Shown in pieces: positions 43,201-55,511 of a stretch of DNA of 64,000 nucleotides. How positions within the stretch are numbered: the first letter of the stretch is position 1; each line of letters starts with the position of its first letter. Source of the DNA: Bryoerythrophyllum caledonicum. Lineage: Eukaryota; Streptophyta; Bryopsida; Pottiales; Pottiaceae. The translations under genes were made by a program, and so were the position numbers. The notes beneath the pieces are model-generated. The model was not told the DNA's origin, did no database searches, and was given only the letters and a program-made list of their open reading frames with translations. The stretch spans positions 21,597,397 to 21,661,396 of the forward strand of contig OZ020519.1 in the NCBI GenBank assembly GCA_963971425.1, written 5' to 3'.

Positions 43201-44025
43201 TAAGGACGGAGGGTGAACCGAACTAAATTAGGGAGCCTCTCCTCTCCCTTGGACTAGTGAACAATTCCTCGTGCATGATAGGAACCCTAATTTTCTAAAT
43301 ACAAAAATCACGCGGAAGCGCCGCCAATTTTTTACTAGGATTAGGGTTTGTTATATGTTCAACCCAACAATCGGTTTAATCATCATTAGTAAGTGAACGC
43401 AGCTGGAGGCTCATGCATGGTGTAAGTTTTGAATAGGATCACTTGTGCAAATGTATGAGGTGTACACGTGAATGTGTGGTGCATGATCTTGAATAAACGC
43501 ATATGTTAAGTGTACACTGCTGGTCGTTGGCTGTGGGTCCAGGATTGAGTCAAACGGTTAATTGAAGGCTGCCATCGTGTTAAGCAAGAAAAACTAATAA
43601 GAATACAAAAAACAAACATAGAAAACGGAGTCATAACCACGAAGATAATGAAGAATTAAACTTTGGGGATAATAAGAAGAAGCCTGCCTGCTGGCCACTG
43701 CCGTCAGGGTCGCACTTAATTCTGGAATTGGTTGTTGAGGTTCTAATCAAGTTCACAAGGTGGAATTGAACCTAATTGAGCTTTAAAACGTTGAAAACGG
43801 AGCTTTGAGGTGGAACTTATGTTTGTTTAAAAGTTGGGTTTGATTTAAGGCTGAATCTAGCCATCACAACACTAATCATTAACGAACCTTCTTGAGTGAC
43901 CACACCTTGGGTCACCGTGCTTGTATGAATGGTTGAAGGATGTTTGAACAAGGGGTTGCATCCCACACTTAGGGTCTTGTGTTCAAGATAAGCCACCCAT
44001 TAGGGGGTGGTTTATTTGGCTCACA
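43201..44025. other. Non-coding right part of repeat A
   Basis: Apparently identical to 57329-58153 of repeat C over the stretches compared and ~80% similar to the end of B. No frame is supported. Confidence 0.6.
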
Positions 44026-44240
44026 TTGGGTTCTTGCTAAAATACAAGTAAGTGGAAGCTAGCAGCTTCTCAATAGCTTCTATTACCTTCAACTGCCTTA
44101 GACTCTTGAAGGCAAGGTTGCACCTATGTGCAAAGCAGTGCACAGATTGTGCAAACGGCGCAGATGCCTCCCGAAGTTGAGTGCATACTCCACTAATCTT
44201 CCCCTGCATCACCGCTGCACCATCTGCCCAGAAGGTTACC
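44026..44240 (-). pseudogene. Duplicated 215-bp fragment of the hAT gene
   Basis: Matches 58154-58368 nearly base for base and encodes, on the minus strand, part of the same hAT segment (AAVMQGKISGVCTQL, VHCFAHRCNLAFKSLRQLKV, YLYFSKNP). It ends abruptly at GAAGGTTACC where E2 sequence begins, so it is a recombination or duplication scar, not a functional gene. Confidence 0.85.
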
Positions 44241-46038
44241 GAGAGCCCATCCGGAAAACTAGGGAGTTCCAGAATGGTCCCTGGCGTACGACTTCCGGGG
44301 CGGACGCACCAAAGTGGTGGAAGGACGAGACGAATTCCTGGTAGACGAATTCGCAAGTCCGGCGGACCCGAAGGAAGGCTACAACATGCAGGACCTTCGG
44401 CATCTGGACGCCCAACTCGTTCTAAGGTTTTTAAACCCTATCTTCCATCTGGAAAAGCCAAAGCAGGTGGTGGCGAAGTGGGCCTGCACCTTCTTCGGGG
44501 CACTCCGGAAGAAGATAGTCGTCGACTGGGGAACGCTCATGACGGACATGATCAACCGTCTAGTAGCCTACCTCTAGAGGGTGAAGAAGACGGCAACTCC
44601 CTTGGCCTCCTATGTGGTGCACCTCTATGCGCACCACCAGCAACTCACTGCGGCAGAAGTCCGAAAGTACGACATCGTCCTCAACTTCTAGAAGTACGGA
44701 GGGGACGAGTCTGAAGAGGAGGAATCCGGAGAGGGGGAGCCAGTGCCAGAAGCAGCCACCACCAGCACTCTGGAGGGCCGGAAGGCCCTAAAGAGACCTC
44801 GGGGGAAGGAACCCGCGACGGAGAGTCCGGGTATCCGTAGCTCCTCTGCATCGTCCGGAGAAGACGAGTCTGGACCCTCAGAAGGGACCAGCCGGAAGAA
44901 GAGGAAGGTGGACCGGGACGACTCCAAGGGTCAGCTCAAGCTGATGGATGAGCTCACCCGCGACATTGGCTGGAGGGTTGGGCTCCTCAAGGAGACCAAC
45001 TACATCATTACCAGTAGCGTGGAGCAAATCTTCCGGAGTCTGGGCGTCGAACGGCTGGAGGACGCCATCAACAGGGTGGAGGAACTCCGGAGCCGGGAGG
45101 TGGGCACAAAGGCGCTGCACACCCTGATCGCTTCTCTGTACAAGGCAAGTAATGATATGGAGAAGAAGATGAAGCAGTACCTAGCGGAGGCAGTTGTGGC
45201 AGTGACGGCCCGGAAACTGGCCGAGGAAAAGGCCAACGCTTCCGCAGCGGCTTTACTGGAAGTCCAGGCCTCCCTGGACATTCCGGTCGACGTGGTCAAC
45301 CGAAGCCGGCTCTTCACTGAGCTGGTGGAGAAGAAGGAGTAGGTCACCCGGGCCAACATCATCCGGTTCCTCCTTGAGCAGGCTGACAAGATGGGAAGGA
45401 CTTGGGAGCAGATGAAGCTGCTGGTCGACAACATTGTCGTCGAATTTCCGGAAGAACCAGCGGCACCTGGACCGGAAGGCACGCCGACCACAATTCGAAC
45501 AGCAGCCACTCCGGAACCACCGACCAAGACCACCTCAGGGTCGGGAACCTCCGCAAATCCGGAGTCCCTGGACACTCCGCCACGGACATCGACGGAGGGG
45601 ATTGTGCCCCCTAATCCGAGTACCAGCGAGATCCTGAAGACGCTTCCGGATCTCCTGACGCCACCCACTATGCGGCTTCCAGATCCTCCGATAGAGGGCG
45701 GCCTTCCAGCTCCTCAAAGGTCTGTGTCACGGAGGTTGGCATCCGGAGCCAGGAGTCCGTCCGGAAGCTACAGGGACTTGGTCGAGGAGACCGGGTCAGC
45801 TTCCGCGGCGGGTACCCCAGCACCCCCGCTTCCAGAAGGATTTCCGGCCCAGCCCCCTCCACCGCCGGACGCCAGTACTCCGTTGGTGGCTGTTCCCCCA
45901 CCAGCCGGTCCGTCCAACAGGAAGACTAACGTTTCACCGGCGGCTTCAAAGAAGGCAAAGGGTAAGACGCGCGTTCCGGTGGAGATCTCCCCGTCCCGCC
46001 GGAGTGGTAGAAATAGGGGCCCAGGAGCTTCCACTTAG
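44241..46038 (+). pseudogene. E-family protein gene, E2 copy (N-terminus missing, three TAG codons)
   Basis: The frame begins within the N-terminal domain (SPADPKEGYNMQDLRHLDAQ, FLNPIFHLEKPKQV, KKIVVDWGTLMTDMINRL). It then runs through an acidic linker, a coiled coil (SLYKASNDMEKKMKQYLAEA, then VEKKE) and a Pro/Ser-rich tail ending SPSRRSGRNRGPGAST. TAG codons stand at 44575-44577, 44689-44691 (Gln in relatives) and 45340-45342 (Glu in relatives). All segments are in one phase, so there is no net frameshift. The tail motif RRSGRN is shared with E1 and E3. Confidence 0.7.
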
Positions 46039-46845
46039 GAATAGTTAGAACCTCTGTTCTATTCTTTCTTTTTCTCTGGATTAGAGTCCGGATCCGCAAC
46101 GATTAACGATGGGGCCCCAAGTGTATCCGGCTGCTGACCGGAATCAATAGTCAGTTTTTGTAGTTAGAATAGAAATTCCGGAAGCTGGAACTGTTCCGAG
46201 ATTTTAGGATCTGAGATCCGATCTAGAACTTTTCCGGATTTCTCGGATCTTATAGATAAGATCTAGCGGATTTCTCGTGGCATAGGTAGAAGGAAATCTG
46301 AATTTAGGGAATTCAGAGAGTAATTAGCAGGAGGTTTTTGGGAAAACCTGCATCTTGTTCTTCTCACTCGGAAATATACGCTATCAATTACACTAGACTT
46401 GTTACCTTGTGTTGATTGTGGTGTATGGAACTTGTGAGTGACGGATCCATTCTTGGGGGTAGGGTTGTGTGAGAAATTCTTTCCGGAGTAGGAAAAGTCC
46501 ACTGTTTTGCTGGAGGGGGAAGCTGTTAAGATCGATATCAAGAGATCGCATGGGAGAGCTGGAGAGAACTATTGCAGAGGTGTTCCTGGTAGTCTCTAGG
46601 GTCCGGAAGTAGCCAGGAGGGGAGGAGATGAACTGCAGAGGTGTTCCTGGTAATCTCTAGTTCACGGAAGTAACCGTGCTAAACTAAATTCTGGCCCCGG
46701 CCGGAGTTCTCCCCTAAGATAGGAAAAAGCCTGGTACCCATATCTAGACAGAATAACCATAGTGAATAGTGAGACTCTGTATCGGAAAGTTGCAACCATA
46801 TCCGCAAGAATGCCGTTGTAGTCCGGATAATTCCTTATGTGACCG

Positions 46846-46867
46846 CATCCGGAAGGCCTTCCGGATG
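46846..46867. promoter_or_regulatory. Perfect 22-bp palindrome in E2 3' region
   Basis: Same 22 bases as 39296-39317 in E1: CATCCGGAAGG followed by its reverse complement, both preceded by GTGACCG and followed by TCGTGAGAG on the element's coding strand. Confidence 0.6.
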
Positions 46868-47345
46868 TCGTGAGAGCCGACGTCCGGCAGCAGCAATCAA
46901 ATTACTAGTTAGCATAGTAGGGAAAGTGGTGTTCGGTCACTATAAGTTCCAGACGGTGGGTGCCTAGCCACTTTAAATCACAGGGCAGTGGGAAACCCAG
47001 CCACTTACACAAAACATGGTCAGTGGAATTCGGCCACTCGCTTAAAAACTCCAGGAGACTCTCTGAGGAGGAACAAAGAAAATCAAACTACCCTCCTGAT
47101 TTCCGGAACCTACCCTCCGGAAACCTTGTAGAAATCCGGATTCCGGAAGAATCCGGATCTAACCTTAGTAAAAAAAGACTATAGCTAACTCGTAACCGAA
47201 TTGCTTTGTTAAACTTAGTAATCCGGAGTATTGGAGAGAAGATATTTAGGTCTCTGTGGGAACGAAACCGGAGCGGTTACTTTGGAAAGCTCTTAGGGAC
47301 GATTAGGAGCTTTCCGAAAAAATACTGTCTCTACAAACTGCAACA

Positions 47346-49403
47346 GCCTCCCATCAACCCCTTGGTTCAGCCAAGGGGTTTACCAACCGTAGTACCCGAG
47401 GTCTTGCAAGCGGCGCCTATGCCACCCAACTTGCCAACATTTAGAGGAACCAAGGATGAAGACCCCTTCGCACACATGGAACGGTTTCTAGAGCTCCTCA
47501 CTACTTGCCTCATCACCAACACTGGGTATTTCCTAGTGTGGTTCTCGTGTACCTTGAAGGATGCCGCTTACGAGTGGTATAGGAACCACCCCCCAACACC
47601 TTTCAGGATTGGAATAGCCTCATGAGGGCCTTTTTGGAGCACTTTAGACCCGAAGTCGGTCAAAGTAATGCCCTCACAGCCCTAGCCGCGCTACGCCAAG
47701 ATCCAGGGGAGGATATCACGACATACATTAGGAGATTCGACCTGGTGGTTACAAGATTCGTGGGAAACCTCCTCACCAATGATACCTTAACCCAATTCTT
47801 TATCCAAGGGTTCAACAATGAGGGAACCATAAGGGAGATTTTGAAGGTCCGCCCTGCATCGTTAGACGAGGCCAAGGCACAAGTTAGGCTAATAGAGCAA
47901 GTTGATCGAGACCAAGAGCGCATGTGGAGAAAGGAAGATCACCATATTCCTAATTTCATACCCATCCAAGGGACCAGTCTTAGAACCTAACCAAGGATCC
48001 ACGGGTGCACAAGTTTCTACATGGAACTACTATGCTCCATCCTTGGACGTTAGGCCACCTGTAGCTCTTCATGAGCTCACCTATGAAAGACAGCGGGGCA
48101 CATGGAAGGAGGAAATGAAGAACGAAATCCTCCAAGGCCAACAAGGCTTCCAGGATCAATTAACTCAACAAATGAAGGCCATGCAAGACCAAATGGCCTT
48201 GTTGATTAAGAACCAAGTCCCTAACCCCACACCTCCACCCATAGAGTCCGGTAGACATGCTTTGGACCTATGGTGTACTCAATGTGGTCAACCAGGCCAC
48301 ACCAGCCCATTTTGCACCACTCCAGTGGCAGCACCCCAACACCAAGCCACTCAACCTCCGTATGTGCCTCCCCATAGGAACCAACCGCCGGCAGTAACTA
48401 CCTACGTACCGCAAGGCTATGCATCTCCAAGCCAAGGTTATGGGGGACCTCTAAGACCACGATATGAAATCCATCACACGTGTGGCAAGAGACATGCACC
48501 GGGGCAATGTTGGGTCGAAAGTGGAGTAGTATGTGGTACTGTGGAGGTAATCATCCTACCCAAGTATGTCGTAGACCGGACAAGGTAATTCCCATGCTCT
48601 TTCCACCAGGGAACTACCCTCAACAAGCCCAAGACCATTTGAGAGGTGCACGTAACCCCACCTCCGATAATACCCTTAGGCCGCCTGGTCTCTACTACGA
48701 CTACAACAATAATCGCCAAAATCAGACTCCTCCAATGGGGGTTAATATCAAGGCCGGTTACATCCCTATTAGCCAAGGACAAAACCACGGGGGCCAACAA
48801 AACCAAGGACAAAACCCCGAGGGCAACCAAAACCAAGGCCCACAAGATGTGAGCTATGCCACCATGTCAAGTGAAATCGTGTCCGCCCACAGCCCTTCCC
48901 TCATTGAGCTCAATGTGGTTTTCCACGAGGTGAGCACAAACAAGGAAGCAAAAACTTGTGAGATATCAGCATTGGCAGTCCAGACTCGGTCTAACCGACG
49001 GGAGCCTAGGTACTCAAGTCCCCCTCCACCCATACCTGAGGAAGGTGAGACCTCAGAGGAGGATTCACCTCACTTCTCTGACCTAAATGATACCACCAAG
49101 GAGGTGGTGGAAGGCACTAAACGAGCCAACTTAAGGTCCTCCCATGAGACACCTAGGTCTCGAACACCCTTGTCCACCCCCCAAGGACCATGGGAGGGTC
49201 CACCAGCCCCTAGTCCCAAGGTAAACACATTTCCGCATGTCGAGGAACACGTGGGAGAAAGGCCTTATAATTTATGGGCGGATTTGAGTCGCCTCAAGGC
49301 GGACATCACCATAGCCCAACTATTAGAGGTATTACCACCCATGAGGAAGGTCCTTAGGTCATGCACCCTAGTGAAGCGAAGGCCTAAGGCAAGGGTTAGG
49401 TAG
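47346..49403 (+). pseudogene. gag: Gag remnant of the second Gypsy element
   Basis: Seen in order: LPTFRGTKDEDPFAHMERFL and DAAYEWYRNHPP; after a frameshift near 47600 AFLEHFRPEVG, DITTYIRRFDLVVTRF and FIQGFNNEGTIREIL; after another near 47960 a Gln/Pro-rich part with a CCHC knuckle CTQCGQPGHTSPFC (about 48274-48315) and two degenerate Cys clusters (near 48490 and 48545). A disordered acidic tail ends at TAG 49401-49403. Gag lacks its N-terminus because E2 abuts it. Confidence 0.8.
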
Positions 49404-51124
49404 GCAGCTCCTGTTAAATCTGCACACCCCAATATCGAGGTCAAGGCGGTTCAAATCGAGGTTTCAATTGTGGACAAGGTGGTACCCAATGTACTAGTGG
49501 ACGGTGGTAGTGGTTTGAACATTATGCCCCTCTCAACCATGGAGAAGCTAGGCCTAGACATCACGGCACCTTCACCGTCCATCATCAACATGGCTAATCA
49601 AAGCTTGGAGGCCCCGTTAGGCCAAATAAGTGGTTGTAAAGTGACCACGGGGGGGGGTAGAGTATTCCCTCACCTTCCAAGTCATTTGAATGCACTCCAG
49701 AAGGAGGCATATCCCTTGCTACTAGGTAGGCCTTGGTTGCGAATTGCCAATGCCACGGTAGAATGGGGAGGACCGAACCCAAACATCACCTATGGTCCAC
49801 CCCAAAACCCTACTACGGTCCAAATCCAACCAAGTAGGCTAGGATTATGCCACGATTGCACGGGCTCAGCGGAGGATGAATCACAAGAGGTTCTAACAAA
49901 AGAGCCTCCCAAAAAAGTGAGGTTTGCGCCCCACAAGGCGGTGGATCGAGCCCAACCCTCGAAGGCCCACGTGATGCCATTCACGAGCATGGGACCGGGT
50001 CTTTATGAGTGGGTCCCTAGCCGTGAATTTGTAGAGTGGTTGAGAGAACACCCCACCTCAAGCGCAGATGAAGATATGTCCGTGCATTTTGTGGATAGTG
50101 AGATGATTGAAGTGGAAACCAAGATGGATGTGGGCTTGGTTCCCATCCTGGATGACCTAGAACCCGCAGCAGTGTTCGGAGTGGATATCGATGGCACACA
50201 AGGGATGGAGTTGGAGGTGTTAATCGATGAGGGCCCTCTCAACCCATCTCTCTACTTTAAGAGGACATCCACCGGTATTCTAGCTAGCGGTTCGGGGGCA
50301 ACGTACCCCCAAGTTCCAAATGACTAGTATAAGGGACCTACTCAACAACCACACATACATCACGATGATTGGGAGTTGATGGTAGTCTCTCATGAGGAGG
50401 AAGAAGAGCGTAGTATAAAGGTGGGTGTTGGATTGACCGAGGAAGAGATGGTGAAGTACAAGTCACTAGTGGTCAAGTTTCGGGACATTTTTGCATGGTC
50501 ATACAAAGACCTCAAGGGTATTTCCCCAGCGGTGGCACAACATCACATTCCCCTTCTCCCAGGCACTACTCCCATCAGACAAAAAGAGCGGCGCATGAAT
50601 CCCAACCTACAGCTCATTGTCAAGGTAGAGTTGGAAAACTACTCCAGGCGGGTTTCATTAAACCCGTGGAGATATCCGATTGGGTCTCCCCCATGGTCTT
50701 AGTTAAAAAGAAAAATGGGAAGCTACGGGTGTACATTGACTATAGGAAACTCAACCACCACATCCAAATGGACCACTTCCCCTTGCCATTTATCAACACC
50801 AATTTAGAGGAGGTAGGAGGTCATGAGCTTTACACGTTTATGGATGGCTACTCGGGCTACAATCAAATCTCCATTGCCCTCGAGGACAATCACAAGACCA
50901 CCTTCACTACCCCGTGGGGTACATTCATTTATTTGGTCATGCCTTTTGGGCTTTGCAATGCCCCTTCCGCATTCCAGAGGGCCATGACCTATGCCTTTTC
51001 AGACCTCTTGCACAAATCAATGACGGTGTTCATTGATGATTTTAGCATCCAGTCCACGAAGGACAAGCACCTAGCATGTGTGAGGCAAAGCTTTGAGCGA
51101 TGTAGGCGCACCGGCATCGCTCTC
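49404..51124 (+). pseudogene. pol: Protease and N-terminal RT of the second Gypsy element
   Basis: The protease has VLVDGGSGLNIMPLSTMEKL (49487-49546; DGGS variant of the active site) and LLLGRPWLRI. The pre-RT block FAWSYKDLKGISPAVAQHHI is followed by a frameshift near 50640. RT continues with WVSPMVLVKKKNGKLRVYID, FMDGYSGYNQISIALEDNHK, MPFGLCNAPSAFQRAMTYAF and the catalytic FIDDF (about 51030-51045). It is cut at GIAL by repeat B; the frame resumes at 53488 with NPTKIFLA. Confidence 0.85.
51120..51124. other. Target-site duplication CTCTC of repeat B (left)
   Basis: CTCTC here and at 53483-53487. Removing repeat B and one copy restores a continuous RT reading across GIAL-NPTK, which supports a true insertion with 5-bp duplication. 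Confidence 0.75.
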
Positions 51125-52095
51125 TCTGAGCCGCAAAAACGGCTCACGGTGATGAATGGACCTCACGTCGGGTCCATTAAAGCTAATGAGTGGTGAAAAT
51201 GGGTTATCCCATGGACTAGCTCGTGGTTTTTTGATTAAAATGGCCAAGTGGCCTTTCCCCTCACTAAAAGAGGAGCCATTTATGGGCAATCGCAGAATTT
51301 ATGTAGTTAGCGAAAAAGGAAGAAAAAAAAAAGGGGAATAAACCAGAAAAGAAAAGCAAAGAGAGAAGGGAAAAAAGACAAAAGAAAATTAGAAAAGAAT
51401 TAAAATGAGTAGTGGTGGAGAAGAATTTACCTCCTATCGAGTTGTAGACCATATTCGGTCACGATGAAGAAATCACGAAACCAAAAAAATGGGAGAAGAA
51501 GAAGGAGGATGGTGAGGAGAAAAGAAAAAAAGAATGGGGCGTTAAAAGCCCTTAAAAAAAATAGTCAAAAGGGTCCAAGAGAAGTGGAAAAGAATCATCA
51601 TCAATCACTAAGTAAATTAGGAATTACCCCAAGCAAGGGGAATTCAATTTAGGTAGGTTAAATTAGATTTTTGCACTTTTGAAAATTAGCTAATAGCTCA
51701 CTTATTGAGATCATGCACACACATGTGGCATGGAGTCAAAGTTTAGATTTAGATATTCCTTGGTTAGTGGGACACCCACTTGTGTTGAATGCAAGGGTGG
51801 CTAGTGATTTATTAGTTTTTTAGTTACTATTGTTTAGTGTGACCATTAATGTGCCCACCCAAAATGGCGGCTGTGAACGACGAAGGGAACGACCTTGGGA
51901 ACAAAGAAGGGAGCAAGGGCCTTGGGGTTACTTCCTTGGAGGGCGCTCATTCGAAGGGTGGGAGGTAGGAGTGAGAGAGGTGTGTGGTAGAAGCTAGGAA
52001 ACCGAGAGAGGTGTGTGGAAGGAGAGAGAGAGGTAGGGTTCAGATTTCCCCCTCCTGTGGGCTGGAATGTGATTCAATCGTTGCAAAAATAGAAG

Positions 52096-52553
52096 AGTGG
52101 ATAGACTAGAACGTTGGCTTTCCAACAAGCTCAAGAACACGCGGATCGGAGCTGTGACGACGAAGATACGGGCGGCGGAGTGAGGACGACCAGCTGGAGG
52201 ATCGGTGGCGGATCTCGTATGGCCTCAGGTTTTCCCTTGTCAGTAGCGGAGTTCTTGTCCAATCGGGCTAAGATTTTAGGAGTAGATAGATTAAAACGTT
52301 GGCTTTCCAACAAGCTCAAGAACACGCGGATCGGAGCTGTGACGACGAAGATACGAGCGGCGGAGTGAGGACGACCAGCTGGAGGATCGGTGGCGGATCT
52401 CATACGGCCTCAGGTTTTCCCTCGTCAGTAGCGGAGTTCTTGTCCAATCAAGCTAAGATTTTAGGAGTAGATAGATTAGAACGTTGGCTTTCCAACAAGC
52501 TCAAGAACGCGCGGATCGGAGCTGTGACGACGAAGATACGGGCTGCGGAGTGA
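52096..52553. repeat. 185-bp tandem repeat inside repeat B
   Basis: Unit starts are spaced exactly 185 bp (GTTGGCTTTCC at 52113, 52298 and 52483): about 2.5 units, >95% alike. Each begins GTAGATAGATTAGAACGTTG. The periodicity creates two near-identical 84-codon frames (52114, 52299), which are not genes. Confidence 0.9.
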
Positions 52554-52563
52554 AGAGCACCAA

Positions 52564-52641
52564 CAAGAGGAGCAAGATCACGAGCTGAACAAGAGGAGCA
52601 AGATCACGAGCTGAACAAGAGGAGCAAGATCACGAGCTGAC
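52564..52641. repeat. 26-bp repeat, three units
   Basis: CAAGAGGAGCAAGATCACGA-GCTGAA repeated three times. The GCAAGATCACGAGCT core is shared with the minisatellites of A and C, so the arrays have a common seed that expanded differently in different copies. Confidence 0.85.
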
Positions 52642-53482
52642 CAAGCAAGTCGAAGGCTAAGGATGGAGGGTGAACCGAATTAAATCAGGGAGCCCCTTTT
52701 CTTTTCTCCCTCGAACCTCTTCAATTCCATGTGTATGACTTGAACCCTAATTTTCTAAATACAAAAACCACGCAGAAGCGCTGCCAATTTTTCGGTAGAA
52801 TTAGGGTTTGCTATATATTCAACTAAATAACCAATTAGAGCGCCATTAGTAAGTGAACACAGCTGGAGGCTCACTCTTAGTAAGGCTGGGGTGGATTCTT
52901 GTGTGAATGAATGTGATACATGCATAGGAATGTAGTGCATGATCTTGAATAAAGTCATATGTTGAAGGTGCACTGCTGGTCGCTGGCTGGGAGGTCCAGG
53001 GTCGAGTCAAATGATCAATTGAAGGCTGCCATCGTGGTAAGCAAGAAAAACTAATAAGAATACAAAAAACAAACGTAAAAAACGGAGTCATAATCACGAA
53101 GATAATGAAGAATTAAACTTTTAACACAAAAAGAGGAGCCTGTCTGTTGGTTGCTGCTGTTAGGGTCGCACTTGGGCCTGGAATTGGTGGTTAAGGTGCT
53201 AATCAAGTTCACAAGGCAAAATTGAACCTAATGGAGCTTTAAAACATTGGAAACAAAGCTTTGAGGCGGAATTTACGCTTGTCTAAAGGTTGGATTCAAC
53301 CTAAGGCTCAATTCAGCCATCACATCACTAATTATTAACGAACCCTCTTAAGTGACCACGCCTTGGGTCATCATGCTTGTATGAATGGTTAAAGTATGTT
53401 TGCACAAGGGGCTGCATCCCATATGTAGGGCCTTGTGTTCAAGATAAGCCACCCCATTAGGGGGCGGTTTATTTGGCTCACA

Positions 53483-55511
53483 CTCTCAACCCCACGAAGA
53501 TCTTCCTCGCCGTAGAAAAGGGGGTCTTTCTAGGATTCGTGGTCTCTAAGGACGGTAGAGAGCCGGATCCCGACAAGGTGAAGGTCATAGTGGAGTTAAA
53601 CCCTTCCACAAACGTCAAAGAGATACAAAAAACCCTAGGACACATAGGGTGGTATAGGGAGGTTTTCCATGACTATGCCACGAAGGCCATGCCTATCACT
53701 AGGCTCATCCAAAAGAGCATGAGGTTTGAATGGACCCCAAGTTGCCAAGAAGCCTTCGAAGTTTTGAAGAAGAAATTAACCACCTACCCGGTTTTGAGGC
53801 CCCCAAATTGGGAGTTGCATTTCCACATCTTTTGCGATGCCTCGGCGGTGGCTGTAGGGAGCACATTGTGGCAACTGGTGGGCCTTAATGGCAAGGACCA
53901 CCCCATTGCCTTCGCAAGTAGGCAATTAAACCCCGCCGAAAAGAACTATACCTTGGCAATTAAACCCCGCTTGGCAATGGTCTTTTCGGTCAAAAAATTC
54001 CGCGACTACTTGTTATTCAACCCCGTAGTGTTCTACGTGGATCACATGGCCATCAAGTACCTTGTCAACAAGGCAGACTTGAGTGGTCATTTAGTAAGGT
54101 GGGTCTTACTTTTAGAGGAGTTTGACTACGCGTTTGAATACCGCCCGGGACGGATGTACCTTCAAGCGGATCACCTCTCACGCCTCTTAGAGGAAACCGG
54201 TGTAGTCCCCATTGGTGAGGCCTTGATAGATGAAGACTTGTTTAAAGTATCCTCCATTCCTTCATGGTACAATTTGGTGGCCGAATTTCTTACCATCCAC
54301 CTTCTACCGGACTCATTGTCCAAAAACGAGCGTAGGAAGGTTTGCCTCCACAGCCGCCACTTTACCATAGTAGGGGGCAAATTTTACCGTCGTGGGGTTG
54401 ACATCATGCTACGTCGCTGTGTGATGTCTATGGAAATCCCCACAATCCTATCAGCCTGCCATGATAGTGCGTGTGGAGGGCACTTCTCTGGGACCTTGAC
54501 GGCCCAAAACGTCCTACGCGCGGGTTACTATTGGCCCACATTGTTCCAAGACGCCCATGAGTACACCAAGCGATGCAACGCTTGTCAACGGTATGCCCGA
54601 AATGACCTTCGAATGAGCATGCCACTACTCGTATCCTTGCCCTTGGTCCCATTCGAGAAATGGGGTATTGACTACGTGGGGGGGTGCACCCTAGCTCTTC
54701 TAGTGGAATGAAGCACATTGTGGTAGCAACCGAATATCTCACCAAGTGGGCCGAGGCTCGAGCCGTGAAAACCAATGATGCTAATTATGCGGCCAAGTTT
54801 TTGTTCGAACAAATCATTACCAGGTTTGGTTGTCCCAAAATCCTTATTAGTGATAAGGGGAAACATTTTTTGAACGAGATGATCGAAGCCATGACCACGT
54901 GGTTCAAGATCAACCATCGTAAGACCACCCCTTACCACCCTCAAACCAATGGTCACACCGAACGGGTCAACCAAACCCTCGTGAATATTTTGAGGAAGAC
55001 GGTCACCGATTCCAAGAGGGATTGGGACGCGAAGCTCCCCACCGCATTATGGGCTTACGGAACCACCTTCAAGGTAACCACCTATGCTACTCCCTTATCG
55101 TTGGTGTATAGCATTGAAGCCATTTTGCCAATAGAGTTCGAGATTCCTTCTCTGCAAGTGGCCGTGTCCGAACGATGGTCCATGGCCACGTCCTTAGCCG
55201 ATCGGTTAGAACGGTTGGAGGAGCTCGATGAGATGCGCCGATGGAGCGCCCAGAACATGGAGGCCATCCATCGTCGAAGGAAGACCGCCTTGGACAAACG
55301 AAACAAGGCCCGGTCATTACAACCGGGCATGCTAGTCCTCCTCCGAGATGCGAGGAGACTGGATTTCCTTGGCAAGTTCAATGCCTTGTGGTTGAGGCCA
55401 TATCTCGTGAAACAGGTCTTCCCCAACAACTCCGTTCAACTTCAAACCCTTAACGGCAAGGATTTCCCCACCCGAACGTCGGGCAACCGATGCAAAGAGT
55501 ACAAGGTATGA
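53483..55511 (+). pseudogene. pol: RT C-terminus, RNase H and integrase of the second Gypsy element
   Basis: The frame continues the RT (GFVVSKDGREPDPDKVKVI), then RNase H (FHIFCDASAVAVGSTLWQLV, FYVDHMAIKYLVNKADLSG). The integrase zinc finger has HDSACGGHFSG ... CNACQRY (about 54459-54590) and the first catalytic block WGIDYVGG. A frameshift near 54690 shifts to MKHIVVATEYLTKWAEARAV, SDKGKHFLNEM and YHPQTNGHTERVNQTLVNIL. A C-terminal GPY/F-like part (LDFLGKFNALWLRPYLVKQV) is followed by TGA at 55509-55511. The D-D-E residues are present across the frameshift. Confidence 0.88.

Larger units (their letters stand above)
37592..44025. repeat. Repeat A: TGTGAGCC...GGCTCACA element, split by E1
   Basis: It starts TGTGAGCCGCAGAAACGGCT, a hairpin with an 8-bp stem (GTGAGCCG / CGGCTCAC), and ends with a second hairpin (AAGCCACCC ... 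GGGTGGTTT) plus GGCTCACA. Without E1 it is about 2.55 kb, matching C (55657-58153) closely and B (51125-53482) less closely. TG...CA ends and the 5-bp duplication at B suggest solo LTRs or another integrase-type element. No coding is supported. The left flank is hAT sequence; the right flank is a 215-bp hAT fragment that is also the right flank of C. Confidence 0.75.
44241..47345 (+). mobile_element. E2: 5'-truncated E-family element
   Basis: It has the same layout as E1 and E3 but belongs to a diverged subfamily. Its 5' end, with promoter and ORF start, is missing at the junction with the hAT fragment. Its 3' end aligns to that of E1 (CTCTGTGGGAACGAAACCGG ... CTACAAACTGCAACA) and stops at 47345, directly against the gag remnant of the second Gypsy element. 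Confidence 0.75.
51125..53482. repeat. Repeat B: 2358-bp member of the TGTGAGCC family
   Basis: It starts TCTGAGCCGCAAAAACGGCT (TG changed to TC relative to A and C) and ends ...TTTATTTGGCTCACA. It is the oldest or most diverged of the three copies but collinear with A and C, except that its central array is a different repeat (185-bp units plus a 26-bp repeat). No coding is supported. Confidence 0.8.

Noticed and set aside
52114..52553. Two near-identical 84-codon frames
   Set aside because: They exist only because a 185-bp unit is tandemly repeated.
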